Origin: Cedecea neteri
GTDB taxonomy: Bacteria > Pseudomonadota > Gammaproteobacteria > Enterobacterales > Enterobacteriaceae
Reading direction: 5' to 3'
NCBI RefSeq assembly: GCF_000758305.1
Contig: NZ_CP009458.1
Span: forward strand, 4,340,001-4,404,000
Length of the DNA stretch: 64,000 nucleotides
Shown: positions 28,554-38,126 of the stretch, piece by piece
Layout: each line of letters starts with the position of its first letter
Numbering within the stretch: position 1 is the stretch's first letter
Notes under the pieces: generated by a model
Told to the model about the DNA's origin: nothing
The model's input: the letters and a program-made list of their open reading frames with translations, nothing else
Database searches by the model: none
Program-made: the position numbers and the translations under genes

Positions 28554-30722
28554 TTATTTAGCATCCGACTTATATTCGTATTCGTAATACCCGTAATCCT
28601 GGTAGCCCGTGGCCCGACGGAAAATCGAGTTAAGGATCACGCCGCGCACGGCAATGCCGTTCTGCTCAAAGCGGCTCAGGCTGGTTTCCACTTCTTTCAG
28701 CGTGTTCACCGCGTAGCGCGCCACCATCAGCGTGGTGCCCGCATGACGCCCCACAATTGCCGCGTCGGTGACGGCCAGAATCGGCGGCGTATCAATCAGC
28801 ACCAGGTCATAATTTTCGCTGGCCCACTTCACCAGTTGAGAGAAGCGCTCGTTCATCAGCAGTTCGGACGGGTTAGCCGGGACCTGCCCGCGAGGGATAA
28901 GGTCAAAGTTCGGCACGGACGTTTTCTGCGCGCAGCGGGTAATATCCCCCTGCCCTGACAGCACGTCGGACAGCCCGTTGACGTTGGTGGTCCCCAGCAG
29001 TTCGTGGGTATAGCCTTTGCGCATGTCGCAGTCCATCAGCAGCACGCGTTTGTTAGTCTGGCTAATCACCGCCGCGAGGTTGGCGCACACAAAGGTTTTA
29101 CCGATAGACGGACTAACGCCGGTGAGCATCAGGACATTGTTGGAGGCCTGCATCATGGCGAAGTGCAGGCTGGTGCGCAGGCTGCGAATGGCTTCAATGG
29201 CCAGATCGGTCGGGTTACCCACCGCCAGCAATTGGCTCTGTTTGAAGCGCTTAGTGCCTTTGACGTTGCGCAGGTTGGCCTGATCGCGGGTTTTCTGCCA
29301 TTCCGAGAGCGGAATGCTTGCATAGACGCTGAGCCCCGCCTCTTCCAGCACGGTCGGGCTTTCAATGCCGCCGTTAAACAGCGAGCGCAGCAGTACACCA
29401 ATCACGGACACAATCAGACCCAGAATGATGCTGCCCAGTACCACCAGCACGCGCTGTGGTTTAACCATGCCCGGCTGCGTAATCGCCGGGTCGACGATGC
29501 GCACGTCACCCACCGTACTGGCTTCGGTGATTTTCAGCTCTTGCTGTTTATTCAGCAACTGCATGTAAACCTGTTGCCCGGACTCCACATCGCGCGTCAG
29601 GCGCACGATTTCCTGCTGGGTCTTAGGCATCGCCGCGATGCTGTTGGTCAGGCGAGCTTTCTGATCTTCCAGCGTTCTACGCTGCTCCAGCAGCGTGCGG
29701 TAGGACGGGTGAGCTTTGGTGTACAGCTTGGAGATCTCAGCCTCTTTGAAGGTCAGCTGATTCAGCTGAGCGTCAATATTGACCACGGAATCCAGCAGCG
29801 ATTTCGCCTCCAGGGAAAGATCCACCGAATCCTGACGCTGGCGATAAGCATTCAGCTTGTTCTCTGCGGCATCCAGATTGCGGCGCACTTCAGGCAACTG
29901 CTCTGCCAGGAACTTCAGGCTTTTGGCGGCCTCTTCAGATTTGCGCTGCACGTTCTGCGCCAGATAGTTGCGGGTAATGCTGTCGAGAATGGTGCGGATC
30001 TGATCTTTATCTTCTCCGGTGTAGGAGAGGCTGAGCACGCCAGTATCTTTGCCGTTTTCGGTCACCGTCAGATTGCCGAGCAGCTGGTTGATCATCCCTA
30101 GCGTGGAATACTTCACCACCGTGAAATTGTCACCAGCCTGCGCCTGGATGCCATCCACCTGCATCGTGACGCCTGATTTGCTCAGCAGCTTACCCACTTC
30201 ACCTTTGGCGCTAAAACCATTGTCACTGGTCAGCTGGTACTGTTTATCGTTCAGTACTTCAACGGTAAAGGTGTCTTTGTTCATCGCTGCGGGGAGCGTG
30301 AAGGTGGTGACATTCACCGTGTCGTTCTGATGCCCCTGCAACCGATCCCAGCCCGCACCGAACAGCCAGAAGGTGTTCTTGGTCACCGAGATATCCAGAT
30401 TCAGGTCATCAACGGTTTTCCCCAGCACCATGCGGGACTGGATCAGCTGAATTTCTGCGGCAGAAGCCGGTGGCTTATTGGTTAGCGCAGAGCTGATATC
30501 GTTCACCAGCGTGTTACCGGCATTTTGCTCGATTTGCACCAGCGCATCGGCCTTGTACACCGGCGTGGCAAACAGGGCATAAACCGCGGCCAGCACGGCA
30601 AACAGCCCGGTAATGCCGATAACCCACCAGCGAGCCTCCAGCACGGTACCAAACAAACGGCCAATATCAATTTCGTCATTGCCCTCGGTCGGGGCGCTCG
30701 AACGGCGTACTTTCTCTGTCAT
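28554..30722 (-). CDS. wzc: Colanic acid co-polymerase and BY-type tyrosine kinase Wzc
   Basis: 722 residues. An N-terminal transmembrane helix near residue 30 and a second near 430 flank a large periplasmic domain with coiled-coil character (residues 250-400). The C-terminal cytoplasmic kinase domain has Walker A GVSPSIGKTFV, Walker A' VLLMDCDMRKG and Walker B LVLIDTPPIL. The C-terminus ends in a tyrosine cluster (YQDYGYYEYEY, six Tyr), the autophosphorylation sites whose state controls chain length and export. Wzb is the cognate phosphatase, encoded 2 bp upstream. Length matches the family. Confidence 0.96.
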   Translation of the reverse strand: MTEKVRRSSAPTEGNDEIDIGRLFGTVLEARWWVIGITGLFAVLAAVYALFATPVYKADALVQIEQNAGNTLVNDISSALTNKPPASAAEIQLIQSRMVLGKTVDDLNLDISVTKNTFWLFGAGWDRLQGHQNDTVNVTTFTLPAAMNKDTFTVEVLNDKQYQLTSDNGFSAKGEVGKLLSKSGVTMQVDGIQAQAGDNFTVVKYSTLGMINQLLGNLTVTENGKDTGVLSLSYTGEDKDQIRTILDSITRNYLAQNVQRKSEEAAKSLKFLAEQLPEVRRNLDAAENKLNAYRQRQDSVDLSLEAKSLLDSVVNIDAQLNQLTFKEAEISKLYTKAHPSYRTLLEQRRTLEDQKARLTNSIAAMPKTQQEIVRLTRDVESGQQVYMQLLNKQQELKITEASTVGDVRIVDPAITQPGMVKPQRVLVVLGSIILGLIVSVIGVLLRSLFNGGIESPTVLEEAGLSVYASIPLSEWQKTRDQANLRNVKGTKRFKQSQLLAVGNPTDLAIEAIRSLRTSLHFAMMQASNNVLMLTGVSPSIGKTFVCANLAAVISQTNKRVLLMDCDMRKGYTHELLGTTNVNGLSDVLSGQGDITRCAQKTSVPNFDLIPRGQVPANPSELLMNERFSQLVKWASENYDLVLIDTPPILAVTDAAIVGRHAGTTLMVARYAVNTLKEVETSLSRFEQNGIAVRGVILNSIFRRATGYQDYGYYEYEYKSDAK

Positions 30723-30724
30723 TG

Positions 30725-31168
30725 TTATCCCTGATGAGCGTTGAGTGCGTTAGCCCACTTTTGGGCAGAAAGGTCGAGCATGCTGTAGACCGCTTCAAAG
30801 GCGTCACGGCTTTTACGATAGGGATCGGGGATTTCTTTCTCTGCATCCCAGTGGCCAAACAGCATCACTTTGCCGCGCATTTCGGGTGCCATTTCGCACA
30901 GCGTGGTGATGTGGCGTTTTTCCATCGCCAGAATCAGGTCATGCTCCCGGCACAGGCGGCCGGAAACCTGGCGGGCTAAATGTCCCTCAAGAGAAAGATT
31001 GTGCCGCCCGGCGACCTCAACAGCGCCGGCATCCGCACTCTTCCCGACCAGCGCCCCCAGCCCTGCAGAGCTGACGCTAAGCTCCGGATGGTAGCGTTTG
31101 AGCAGCCGTTCAGCCGTGGGGGAACGGCAGATGTTCCCCACGCAAACCACAAGTATTTTGTTGAACAT
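30725..31168 (-). CDS. wzb: Low-molecular-weight protein-tyrosine phosphatase Wzb
   Basis: 147 residues. The active-site loop CVGNICRS (Cys9 to Arg15, CX5R) is at the N-terminus and the general-acid loop DPYRKSRDAF is near residue 115, both intact. It dephosphorylates the tyrosine cluster of Wzc and so allows cycling during colanic acid assembly. It lies 6 bp after wza and 2 bp before wzc. Confidence 0.96.
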   Translation of the reverse strand: MFNKILVVCVGNICRSPTAERLLKRYHPELSVSSAGLGALVGKSADAGAVEVAGRHNLSLEGHLARQVSGRLCREHDLILAMEKRHITTLCEMAPEMRGKVMLFGHWDAEKEIPDPYRKSRDAFEAVYSMLDLSAQKWANALNAHQG

Positions 31169-31174
31169 AGCGCG

Positions 31175-32314
31175 TTACCAGGTGTGGATATCTTTGGCGG
31201 TATCGGTCATGTAACGAACGCCGCTGATGGTTGGCAGGAGCTGGTTGATCAGGCGATTCCAGCGGGAAACCGGGGCTGTGGTGACGTACACCACGTCATA
31301 CGGCTGGAGCTGGAACTCGGTGCCCATCACCAGCGAAGTCGCATCGGACATATCGAGCTGATAAATGTTGGCGATCTTGCCGTTTTGCTGTGTCTGCCCT
31401 TTGAGCGGACGAATAACGAAGATGCCGCTGGCGTTTGAAGAGGTGAGATCGATACCTTCGGCCTGGCCAAGCGCTTCGGTGAGCGTCATGCCGCTGAAGT
31501 CCATTTTGAGGGTGGTTTGCTTCTTCACTTCCCCCATCACGAACACTTTCAGATCGTCATTACGCGGCACGAACAAAATGTCGCCGGGGTAGAGCAAATG
31601 GTTTTGGCTAAGGTCGCCGTTTTGCATCAGCGCCTGCAGAGAAATACGTTTTTCCTGCCCGTTGTGGGTCAGAACGACGTTACGCCAGTCGGCCACTTCG
31701 GTTAAACCACCTGCGGCATTGATCGCGTCGAGGATAGTCAGCGGCACGTTAGTGATGGGCTGCTGGCCGGATTTATTGACCTGCCCGGAGATATAGGCCT
31801 TTTGCGAGCGGAAGGCAGCGATATTAACGTCCACCTGCGGCTGGGCAATGTACTGCGCAAGACGGCTGGTAATATCGCTGCGAATTTCTGCGAGCGTTTT
31901 GCCGGTCACGCTGATTTTACCCACATACGGGTAGAACATGGTGCCGTCCGGCTGTACCCAGTTCCCGGTGTCGCTTGAGCTACGATACTGCCCCGCTGGC
32001 GTGGTCAACTCAGGGTGATCCCAAACCGTGACGTTTAATACATCTCCCGGCCCGACGCGGTACTGGTAATTGGCGATATCTTTATCCAGCCCGGCATTCG
32101 GTTGAGCAACCACTGGGCGAGGCCTCAGTTGCTCCACCAGTCGCGGCGTTAAAGGATAAACATTGACCATTCGGTCAAGGTCAAAATCAGCATCCTGTTG
32201 TTTGATTACGTCTTTTCCTGAAGCAGACATATTGCTGCCGGGAAATACCGTGCAACCGCTCATCAGGGTGACTGACACCAATAAAGGCATCAACTTAAGT
32301 TTGTATTTTATCAT
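31175..32314 (-). CDS. wza: Outer-membrane polysaccharide export lipoprotein Wza
   Basis: 379 residues. A lipoprotein signal peptide ends in LMSGC with the acylated Cys at position 21. [20 protein letters not shown] begins the polysaccharide biosynthesis/export domain; later SLBB-type repeats include [20 protein letters not shown] and [16 protein letters not shown]. The C-terminal amphipathic helix ([16 protein letters not shown]) would form the octameric outer-membrane pore. First gene of the colanic acid operon, with a long regulated leader upstream. Confidence 0.96.
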   Translation of the reverse strand: MIKYKLKLMPLLVSVTLMSGCTVFPGSNMSASGKDVIKQQDADFDLDRMVNVYPLTPRLVEQLRPRPVVAQPNAGLDKDIANYQYRVGPGDVLNVTVWDHPELTTPAGQYRSSSDTGNWVQPDGTMFYPYVGKISVTGKTLAEIRSDITSRLAQYIAQPQVDVNIAAFRSQKAYISGQVNKSGQQPITNVPLTILDAINAAGGLTEVADWRNVVLTHNGQEKRISLQALMQNGDLSQNHLLYPGDILFVPRNDDLKVFVMGEVKKQTTLKMDFSGMTLTEALGQAEGIDLTSSNASGIFVIRPLKGQTQQNGKIANIYQLDMSDATSLVMGTEFQLQPYDVVYVTTAPVSRWNRLINQLLPTISGVRYMTDTAKDIHTW

Positions 32315-32501
32315 TGAATATTTATCACTATGGCTGAGTAATTATCCTGAGCGAATAAAACAGGCAAGCAATTAGCCGTGAGGATGAAGTACAGAATTGA
32401 ACATATTCAGAAAGTGAGATAACTGGCATTATTCCTAAAATAAGCTTATTTCCCGACATTCTGATGACTCCATGACTTGCTGTTATCTGGCCGCATCCGG
32501 G

Positions 32502-32540
32502 CACGCTACCGCCCCTGGCTCACAGTCACCAACCTACTGA
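32502..32540 (-). promoter_or_regulatory. JUMPStart element with ops site, colanic acid operon leader
   Basis: The minus-strand copy ends in GGCGGTAGCGTG (ops, 32502-32513) preceded by AGCCAGGG, the same layout as the copy at 8276-8314. The upstream part (CAGTAGGTTGGTGACTGTG) is more diverged. It lies 188 bp before the wza start codon. RfaH binding here is inferred from the sequence match and from known regulation of wza operons. Confidence 0.92.
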
Positions 32541-32742
32541 AAACGGTAAATAATCCTAATCATCTAAGGTATTCAAATATCCAGTAAGATATTGAAATCA
32601 GAGAATCAGGTTTTATGAAAATGCTGGGGCGAACTATTAACCAATGTATAAAAAAACATTCATTGCTAATCATCGATAAAGATTGTTGCAGCTTAAAACT
32701 CAGCAAGCAAGGAGACAAAAGGCCGCAACGGGACTTTTAAGA

Positions 32743-32785
32743 ATAATATGAACCACGCAATAATAACGTTTTAGGATTTTCTTTA
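32743..32785 (-). promoter_or_regulatory. Candidate RcsAB box and promoter of wza
   Basis: On the minus strand 32772-32785 reads TAAAGAAAATCCTA, which keeps the outer TAA and TCCTA of the RcsAB consensus TAAGAATATTCCTA (10 of 14 matching). It directly abuts a poor -35 hexamer (AAACGT, 32766-32771). A 17-bp spacer and the -10 TATTAT (32743-32748) follow. A weak -35 next to an activator box fits Rcs-dependent transcription. The distance to wza, about 450 bp, suits the long leader known for this operon. No binding data can be seen here. Confidence 0.5.
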
Positions 32786-33041
32786 TATTGACAGAGGTAA
32801 TACCAGGATAATTACTCGTATAATATGCAGAACTATCTCATAGAGCTTAATGGCAATATAAAATAGACAATCGAAATACTTCTTTTAATATTGTCCATAA
32901 TGACTTACCGGATATTCATTTAATGATGATAATTCTATAAGTCATTACGGATTAATCTCAGGCAAACATTGCTTTTTGTCCGACAATTATCCATCATTTC
33001 CGTGTGGCATTTGCCCGTAAGTTAAAGGCTATAAACCCCGT
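32786..33041. other. Remaining intergenic DNA between the wza promoter and yegH
   Basis: AT-rich DNA between divergent transcription units. I find no gene, tRNA or clear hairpin terminator in it. The yegH promoter should lie here, but no hexamer pair stands out. The stretch 32541-32742 on the other side of the wza promoter is the transcribed leader of the colanic acid operon and also holds no supported gene. Confidence 0.6.
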
Positions 33042-34625
33042 ATGGAATGGATTGCCGACCCCTCAATCTGGGCCGGGTTAGTTACCCTGGTCGTTCTCGA
33101 ATTGGTTTTGGGCATTGATAACCTCGTTTTCATTGCCATCCTCGCCGAAAAGCTGCCTCCTAAACTGCGTGACCGCGCCCGCGTCACGGGCTTGCTGCTG
33201 GCGATGGTTATGCGCCTGCTGCTGCTGGCCTCCATTTCGTGGCTGGTGACGCTGACCCGACCGCTTTTCACTATTCATGATCTTAGCTTTAGCGCTCGGG
33301 ATCTGATCATGCTATTGGGCGGCATGTTCCTGCTGTTCAAGGCTACGATGGAGCTGAATGAGCGACTCGAGGGCAAAGACAGCGAGCACCACACGCAAAA
33401 ACGAGGCGCCAAATTCTGGCCCGTTGTCGCTCAAATCGTCATTCTTGATGCCGTATTTTCTCTCGATTCCGTTGTTACCGCCGTCGGCATGGTCGACCAC
33501 CTTGCGGTCATGATGGTCGCGGTTATCATCGCCATCGGACTGATGGTGCTGGCCAGCAAGTCCTTAACGCGATTTGTAAACAGCCATCCGACCATCGTGA
33601 TTTTGTGCCTGAGCTTCCTGCTGATGATCGGTTTTAGCCTGGTGGCCGACGGCTTTGGCTATCAAATCCCGAAAGGCTACCTCTACGCCGCCATTGGCTT
33701 CTCGGTGATGATTGAATCACTCAATCAATTGGCTATTTTTAACCGCCGACGTTTTCTTTCGGCAAATCAGTCACTCCGGGAGCGCACTGCCGAAGCCGTG
33801 CTGCGGCTGTTAAATGGCAAGAAAGAAGACGCGGAGCTGGATGCCAAAACAGCATCACTCATTGTCGACAGCGGCATTAACAGCGATGTTTTTAATCCGC
33901 AGGAAACGCGGATGATCGAGCGCGTGCTGCACCTGAATCAGCGCAGCGTCAGCAGTATCATGACCTCCCGCCACGACGTCGAGCATCTGGACATTACCGC
34001 GCCGGAAGCTCAGGTTCGCGAGCTGCTGGATAAAAATCAGCACACGCGCATCGTGGTCACGGACAATGACGATGACATCCTCGGCGTGGTGCACGTTATC
34101 GATTTATTGCAGCAGTCGCTGCACGGCGAAGCACTGAATATTGCGCCATTGATTCGCCAGCCGCTGGTTTTCCCGGAAACATTACCGCTGCTGCAGGCGT
34201 TAGAACAGTTCCGCAACGCCCGGACCCACTTTGCTTTTGTTGTGGATGAATTTGGCTCGGTGGAAGGCATTGTGACGCTGAGCGATGTGATGGAAACCAT
34301 CGCCGGCAATCTGCCGAACGAAGTGGAAGAGATAGATGCCCGCCACGACATCCAGAAAAATCAGGATGGCAGCTGGACGGCGAACGGCCACATGCCGCTG
34401 GACGACCTGGTGCAGTACGTCGCCCTTCCTCTGGATGAGAAGCGTGAATACCACACCATTGCCGGGCTGCTGATGGAACATTTGCAGCACATCCCGGCCG
34501 AAGGCGAGAGCGTTGAAGTGGGGAATTATCTGCTCAAAACGCTGGAGGTAGTGAATCACAGGGTGAATAAAGTACAAATTATCCCGCGCGAACAAGAGGA
34601 TAATTTGCTGGATTATGAAGTATAA
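33042..34625 (+). CDS. yegH: Inner-membrane TerC/CBS/CorC-domain protein YegH
   Basis: 527 residues. The N-terminal 230 residues form a TerC-like membrane domain of about seven helices. Its conserved acidic residues lie in membrane segments ([11 protein letters not shown] and [18 protein letters not shown]). Two CBS domains follow around residues 300-420 ([35 protein letters not shown]), then a CorC/HlyC C-terminal domain. The architecture suggests an ion-transport or metal-homeostasis role, but the function is not established. The ATG start matches the family. It is divergent from wza and ends at a set of hairpins shared with convergent asmA. Confidence 0.94.
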   Translation: MEWIADPSIWAGLVTLVVLELVLGIDNLVFIAILAEKLPPKLRDRARVTGLLLAMVMRLLLLASISWLVTLTRPLFTIHDLSFSARDLIMLLGGMFLLFKATMELNERLEGKDSEHHTQKRGAKFWPVVAQIVILDAVFSLDSVVTAVGMVDHLAVMMVAVIIAIGLMVLASKSLTRFVNSHPTIVILCLSFLLMIGFSLVADGFGYQIPKGYLYAAIGFSVMIESLNQLAIFNRRRFLSANQSLRERTAEAVLRLLNGKKEDAELDAKTASLIVDSGINSDVFNPQETRMIERVLHLNQRSVSSIMTSRHDVEHLDITAPEAQVRELLDKNQHTRIVVTDNDDDILGVVHVIDLLQQSLHGEALNIAPLIRQPLVFPETLPLLQALEQFRNARTHFAFVVDEFGSVEGIVTLSDVMETIAGNLPNEVEEIDARHDIQKNQDGSWTANGHMPLDDLVQYVALPLDEKREYHTIAGLLMEHLQHIPAEGESVEVGNYLLKTLEVVNHRVNKVQIIPREQEDNLLDYEV

Positions 34626-34646
34626 AAAAACCGGCTTTCGCCGGTT
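34622..34646. terminator. Bidirectional terminator-like hairpin after yegH
   Basis: AACCGGC-tttc-GCCGGTT immediately follows the yegH stop. An A7 run lies on the yegH side, so on the minus strand the hairpin is followed by T7. This makes it a good intrinsic terminator for asmA transcription coming from the right. Confidence 0.8.
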
Positions 34647-34656
34647 GTGGTTACTG

Positions 34657-34692
34657 ACAAAGAGGGAAAAAGCGTGGTTTTTCCCTCTTTGT
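34657..34692. repeat. Perfect 15-bp inverted repeat between yegH and asmA
   Basis: ACAAAGAGGGAAAAA and its exact complement TTTTTCCCTCTTTGT flank a 6-nt loop (GCGTGG). The T5 tract lies inside the stem. It could act as a second terminator or as a protein-binding site. It is the longest perfect palindrome I noticed in the window. Confidence 0.8.
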
Positions 34693-34703
34693 AGTTATCA
34701 GCC

Positions 34704-34725
34704 GAAAATCAATGAATTGATTTTC
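34704..34725. repeat. 9-bp inverted repeat between yegH and asmA
   Basis: GAAAATCAA and TTGATTTTC flank a TGAA loop, followed by CTATTTTTC on the plus strand. AT-rich, so weak as a hairpin; function unknown. Confidence 0.6.
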
Positions 34726-34784
34726 CTATTTTTCTAATGAGCTGGCTGGTATTTCTTCTCTCGCCAAAGGCCAGTCATCAGTCT

Positions 34785-34806
34785 GAACCGGCTTTCGCCG
34801 GTTCTT
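34785..34806 (+). terminator. Terminator hairpin repeating the first one, before asmA stop
   Basis: GAACCGGC-tttc-GCCGGTTC followed by TTTT on the plus strand, so oriented to stop yegH transcription. The 14-bp core CCGGCTTTCGCCGG is identical to the hairpin at 34631-34644, suggesting a local duplication. Confidence 0.75.
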
Positions 34807-34813
34807 TTAGTCG

Positions 34814-36664
34814 TTAAAGTTTATTCAGTAACTGCTTAGCGTCTTTCGCCTTGTCGCTCTCTTTATGCTTATCCAGCCAGTCATTGAGCCGACGCTTCGC
34901 TTCATCCTGCAGTTGCTTACGCAGCACCTGGTCAACCTGAAGCGTGTAATTCAGCTGCTGCCACGGCCCATAAACGCGAAGCGGAATGGCGGTGTTTTTT
35001 AACGTTTCAATCAGCTTGCTGTTGCTGCCCTGCCAGCCGCCGCTGACTTTAATTGCAAACGTCGTATCCCCCACTTCTTTCACCAGATCCATCGTGCCTT
35101 CGCCGGTCAGGGACAGTACGCTGGACTCACCGACCATCTTCGTCATCGTCAAAAGCCCGTTATCCAGCGATGCCGAAGCAGAGAAGTGGTCAAGCTCGGT
35201 GACGTTCTCAGCATTTTGCTGCCCATCCACGCCCTCGTTGCTGCGACTGACCGCCTGCTGAATAAGCTGCTGGAAGTTCATCCCCTCAAGGCGAGAATGG
35301 GCCAGCTCAAGCTGGGCTTCTCCCTGCCAGTTACTGCGAAAATCTTCCGCATCCAGGCGTTCGCCGCTGAAATCACCCGTCATGGAAAACTGCCCGGTCA
35401 GCGCGATCGGATAATCAAAAGCAGTGAGAATTTTACCAATCTCAATGTTTTTCACCTGCGGCTGGAAGGCAAGCTCAGGCGTATCGCCGCTCGCGTCCAG
35501 CAAGCCCGGTAGCGAGAGAGTGCCCTGCCCCAGTTTGCCATTCAGCTGGTTAATATTGAGTTTGCCATTTTGGTTTACCAGCGCGGTTTGTACATCATTG
35601 AACGCCAGGCCACGCCAGCGGACTTCACCGGCATTGATATTCACTACGGCATTAAAATTACGCAGGCTGTGGTAGTTGGTTTCACCCTGTTCTTCGGCAA
35701 TCACCGGGCCCGGGCGAGGCTGCTGAGCCTGCTGCGCCTGTTGGTTAATTGCGTTATCCGCGCCCGGTGGATTAGCCACCAGTTTGTCGAGATTGAGCAG
35801 GCGAGATTGCAGATCCACCGTCCACTGTGGTTTATCCTGCATCGTCAGGCTGACATTGCCCTGCAAATCACTGTCGTTAGCCGTGAGCTGCATATTTGTC
35901 AGCGAAAGCTGGCTGCTCGCGTTTTTCCAGCCCAGCCGTAGCGTGCCCGAACCGACGATGCCGCCAGCCGGAAGGTCGGCGCCCTGCAGCTGGTAGTCAA
36001 TTTGGCTTAACGTGGCGTTTATCTGCTGTGGATAGTCATTGAGATCGACATCGGCAGTGACCGAAAGCCCTAAATCCCGCTGATCGCGGTTGATTTGGCT
36101 ACTGAATTCAATGTGAGCCTGACGCTTATCATCCTGCGTCATTTGCAGGTTAATATTGCGGACCGTAACCTGCTCGTCATTGATATGCTGGAAGACCAGT
36201 ACGCTGTCGACCACTTTAAGTTTCGCGACATCAAACGACCAGCCACGTCCGGTATCCGGTTCACTCACTGAGCCTTTTGGCCCTACCGGCGCGTTAGCCG
36301 AGAGCTTTGCTTCAGCCTCCGGAGTCAGTTGGATCACCGCGCTTTTCAGCATCACCTGGCGAACCTGAAGCTGATGAGAAAGCAGCGGGAGCAGCGCCAC
36401 ATCGAGACGCATATTTTCCGCGCTGACCATCGGCTGAGCGGCGCCAGGAGCAGTCAATGACATACGGCCAGACAAAATACTCAGCTGCGGCCAGACATGC
36501 CAGCGCAGCGGCCCTTCCAGCTCAAGATGATAACCGCTGCGGGCCTCAACCTGACGAACCATATAACCACGGAAGTCGTTAGGGTTAACCAACAACACAA
36601 GTGAGGTCAGGCCGGCTACCAGCACAACCAGCAGAATCATCAACGTGGTTAAAAGTCGTCTCAT
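34814..36664 (-). CDS. asmA: AsmA, AsmA-like outer-membrane assembly/lipid transport protein
   Basis: 616 residues. A single N-terminal transmembrane anchor (LTTLMILLVVLVAGLTSLVLLV) is followed by a large periplasmic region. AsmA-family proteins are inner-membrane-anchored, built from repeating beta strands, and linked to phospholipid transport and outer-membrane protein assembly. GPLRWHVWPQLSILSGRMSL and the C-terminal LRKQLQDEAKRRLNDWLDKHK are characteristic. I chose ATG 36664 (MRRLLTT) with GGAGAA upstream, over the in-frame ATG 12 bp earlier. It lies 46 bp after dcd, probably in one transcript with it. Confidence 0.94.
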   Translation of the reverse strand: MRRLLTTLMILLVVLVAGLTSLVLLVNPNDFRGYMVRQVEARSGYHLELEGPLRWHVWPQLSILSGRMSLTAPGAAQPMVSAENMRLDVALLPLLSHQLQVRQVMLKSAVIQLTPEAEAKLSANAPVGPKGSVSEPDTGRGWSFDVAKLKVVDSVLVFQHINDEQVTVRNINLQMTQDDKRQAHIEFSSQINRDQRDLGLSVTADVDLNDYPQQINATLSQIDYQLQGADLPAGGIVGSGTLRLGWKNASSQLSLTNMQLTANDSDLQGNVSLTMQDKPQWTVDLQSRLLNLDKLVANPPGADNAINQQAQQAQQPRPGPVIAEEQGETNYHSLRNFNAVVNINAGEVRWRGLAFNDVQTALVNQNGKLNINQLNGKLGQGTLSLPGLLDASGDTPELAFQPQVKNIEIGKILTAFDYPIALTGQFSMTGDFSGERLDAEDFRSNWQGEAQLELAHSRLEGMNFQQLIQQAVSRSNEGVDGQQNAENVTELDHFSASASLDNGLLTMTKMVGESSVLSLTGEGTMDLVKEVGDTTFAIKVSGGWQGSNSKLIETLKNTAIPLRVYGPWQQLNYTLQVDQVLRKQLQDEAKRRLNDWLDKHKESDKAKDAKQLLNKL

Positions 36665-36710
36665 AGCATTCTCCATATCATTCGCCAGAGGGCGAACAAC
36701 TCACAGCAAT

Positions 36711-37292
36711 TCAGTCTTTATCGATACGGCTTGCCACCGCACCCTGCTGGTCGCGGTATTTGGCATCCTGGCGGCGGTTATAAGGGCGGGCGGCCGGCCC
36801 GGAGAGGGGTTCAAAACTCAACGCGCCAATCATCATGCCCGGACGCAGCGCCAGCGGCAGCTTTCCAGAATTGTAGAACTCAAGCACGATACAGCCATGC
36901 CAGCCCGGATCGATACGGTGCGCTGTGACGTGTACCATCAGGCCCAGGCGCGCTAACGAGGAACGCCCATCCAGCCAGCCGACCAGGTCATCGGGCAGCG
37001 TCACAGACTCCAGCGTAACCGCCAGCGCCAGCTCTCCTGGATGTAAAAAGAAAGCTTCGCTCTCATCCAGCACAATCTCATCACTCATCACGCGCTCTAA
37101 CGCTTCGGTGACTTCATCTTTAGGGCCGCTGAGATCGATAAAAGGGGCGGTATGGCCGCTAAACGTGCGGAATTTATTGCCGAGGCGAACGTCCACGGTG
37201 GCACCGTTAATGCGTTCAACCGGAGGACGGGGGGTAATCGCTAAACGGCCATCATCCAGCCAGGCTTCGATATCACGATCGCAAAGGCGCAT
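36711..37292 (-). CDS. dcd: dCTP deaminase
   Basis: 193 residues, normal length. Deaminates dCTP to dUTP, the main source of dUMP for thymidylate synthesis in enteric bacteria. [17 protein letters not shown] at the N-terminus, [23 protein letters not shown] around residues 110-130 with the conserved Ser, Arg and catalytic-region residues, and [16 protein letters not shown] are family hallmarks of the trimeric dUTPase-fold enzyme. It is downstream of udk, with a terminator-like hairpin in the 124-bp gap, so some independent transcription is likely. Confidence 0.97.
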   Translation of the reverse strand: MRLCDRDIEAWLDDGRLAITPRPPVERINGATVDVRLGNKFRTFSGHTAPFIDLSGPKDEVTEALERVMSDEIVLDESEAFFLHPGELALAVTLESVTLPDDLVGWLDGRSSLARLGLMVHVTAHRIDPGWHGCIVLEFYNSGKLPLALRPGMMIGALSFEPLSGPAARPYNRRQDAKYRDQQGAVASRIDKD

Positions 37293-37381
37293 CGCAGATT
37301 CTCCTTATCAATCTCAGTTTTACACACACTGCCACAGAGCGCCGACGATAGCCAATTGGCAATGGAAGAGGGATTCAACGT

Positions 37382-37408
37382 AAAAGCGAGCGGCTTACGC
37401 GCGCTCGC
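37382..37408 (-). terminator. Terminator-like hairpin downstream of udk
   Basis: On the minus strand GCGAGCG and CGCTCGC form a 7-bp GC-rich stem with a 9-nt loop, followed by only TTTT (37382-37385). It starts 9 bp past the udk stop codon. The short T-run suggests incomplete termination, allowing some read-through into dcd. Confidence 0.5.
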
Positions 37409-37416
37409 AAAGGTCT

Positions 37417-38058
37417 TTATTCAAAGAACTGACTGATTTTGGCTTTCAGAATATCGATGGCGATGCGGTTTTTGCCCCCGCGCGGCACGATAATGTCGGC
37501 GTATTGTTTAGAAGGCTCAATAAATTGCAGGAACATTGGGCGTACCGTTTTTTGATACTGCGCCATCACGGAATCCATTGAACGCCCGCGCTCGTTGACG
37601 TCGCGCTTCATGCGGCGCATCAGACAAATATCTAACGGCGTATCGACAAATATGGAGAAATTCATTTCCTGACGCAGACGCGCGTCGGTCAGCAGCAGGA
37701 TGCCTTCCAGGATGATCACTTTCTTCGGAACCAAATGCACGGTTTGATCGGTGCGGGTGTGCTCCACATAGCTATAAACCGGCAGTTCAATAGCTTTGCC
37801 AGACTTCAGCGTCTGCAAATGCTGGAAAAGCAGGTTGTGGTCCATCGCGCTGGGGTGATCGTAGTTGGTTTTAACACGCTCTTCCATCGACAGATGGCTT
37901 TGATCTTTGTAATAACTGTCTTCTGGAATGACACCAATGTGTTCATCGCCGACTTGCTCGCGCAGTTCACGATACAACGTGCTGGCAATGAGGCTTTTCC
38001 CTGAAGCCGATGCGCCGGCTATCCCGATGATGACGCATTGATGAGACTGATCGGTCAT
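37417..38058 (-). CDS. udk: Uridine kinase
   Basis: 213 residues. Phosphorylates uridine and cytidine to their monophosphates with GTP or ATP in pyrimidine salvage. The P-loop [11 protein letters not shown] is at residues 13-23. [29 protein letters not shown] holds the substrate-binding segment, and [12 protein letters not shown] is the Walker B region. I chose ATG 38058 (MTDQSHQC), which gives the family length; the extension to 38121 adds an unrelated leader. It is divergent from dgcE. Confidence 0.97.
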   Translation of the reverse strand: MTDQSHQCVIIGIAGASASGKSLIASTLYRELREQVGDEHIGVIPEDSYYKDQSHLSMEERVKTNYDHPSAMDHNLLFQHLQTLKSGKAIELPVYSYVEHTRTDQTVHLVPKKVIILEGILLLTDARLRQEMNFSIFVDTPLDICLMRRMKRDVNERGRSMDSVMAQYQKTVRPMFLQFIEPSKQYADIIVPRGGKNRIAIDILKAKISQFFE

Positions 38059-38120
38059 ATTATTTACGGCCTGAATACGAAAAGTGTTGGAAGGAGGACG
38101 CGAAGGCGTCAAACGCCGCA

Positions 38121-38126
38121 ATTATA
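38121..38126 (-). promoter_or_regulatory. Putative -10 element of the udk promoter
   Basis: A perfect TATAAT on the minus strand 62 bp upstream of the udk ATG; no good -35 hexamer lies at 17 bp. The transcribed leader would contain a GGCGT-ttg-ACGCC inverted repeat. The rest of 38127-38414, up to the divergent dgcE, holds no gene or convincing promoter that I can support. Confidence 0.4.

Noticed and set aside
29004..30101. Long antisense reading frame of 365 codons opposite wzc
   Set aside because: Shadow of wzc, low-complexity His/Gln/Arg-rich product.
32738..32751. TAAGAATAATATGA as a second RcsAB box
   Set aside because: It matches the consensus about equally well on the plus strand but falls on the -10 region of the predicted wza promoter; an activator site there is less plausible than the one at 32772-32785.
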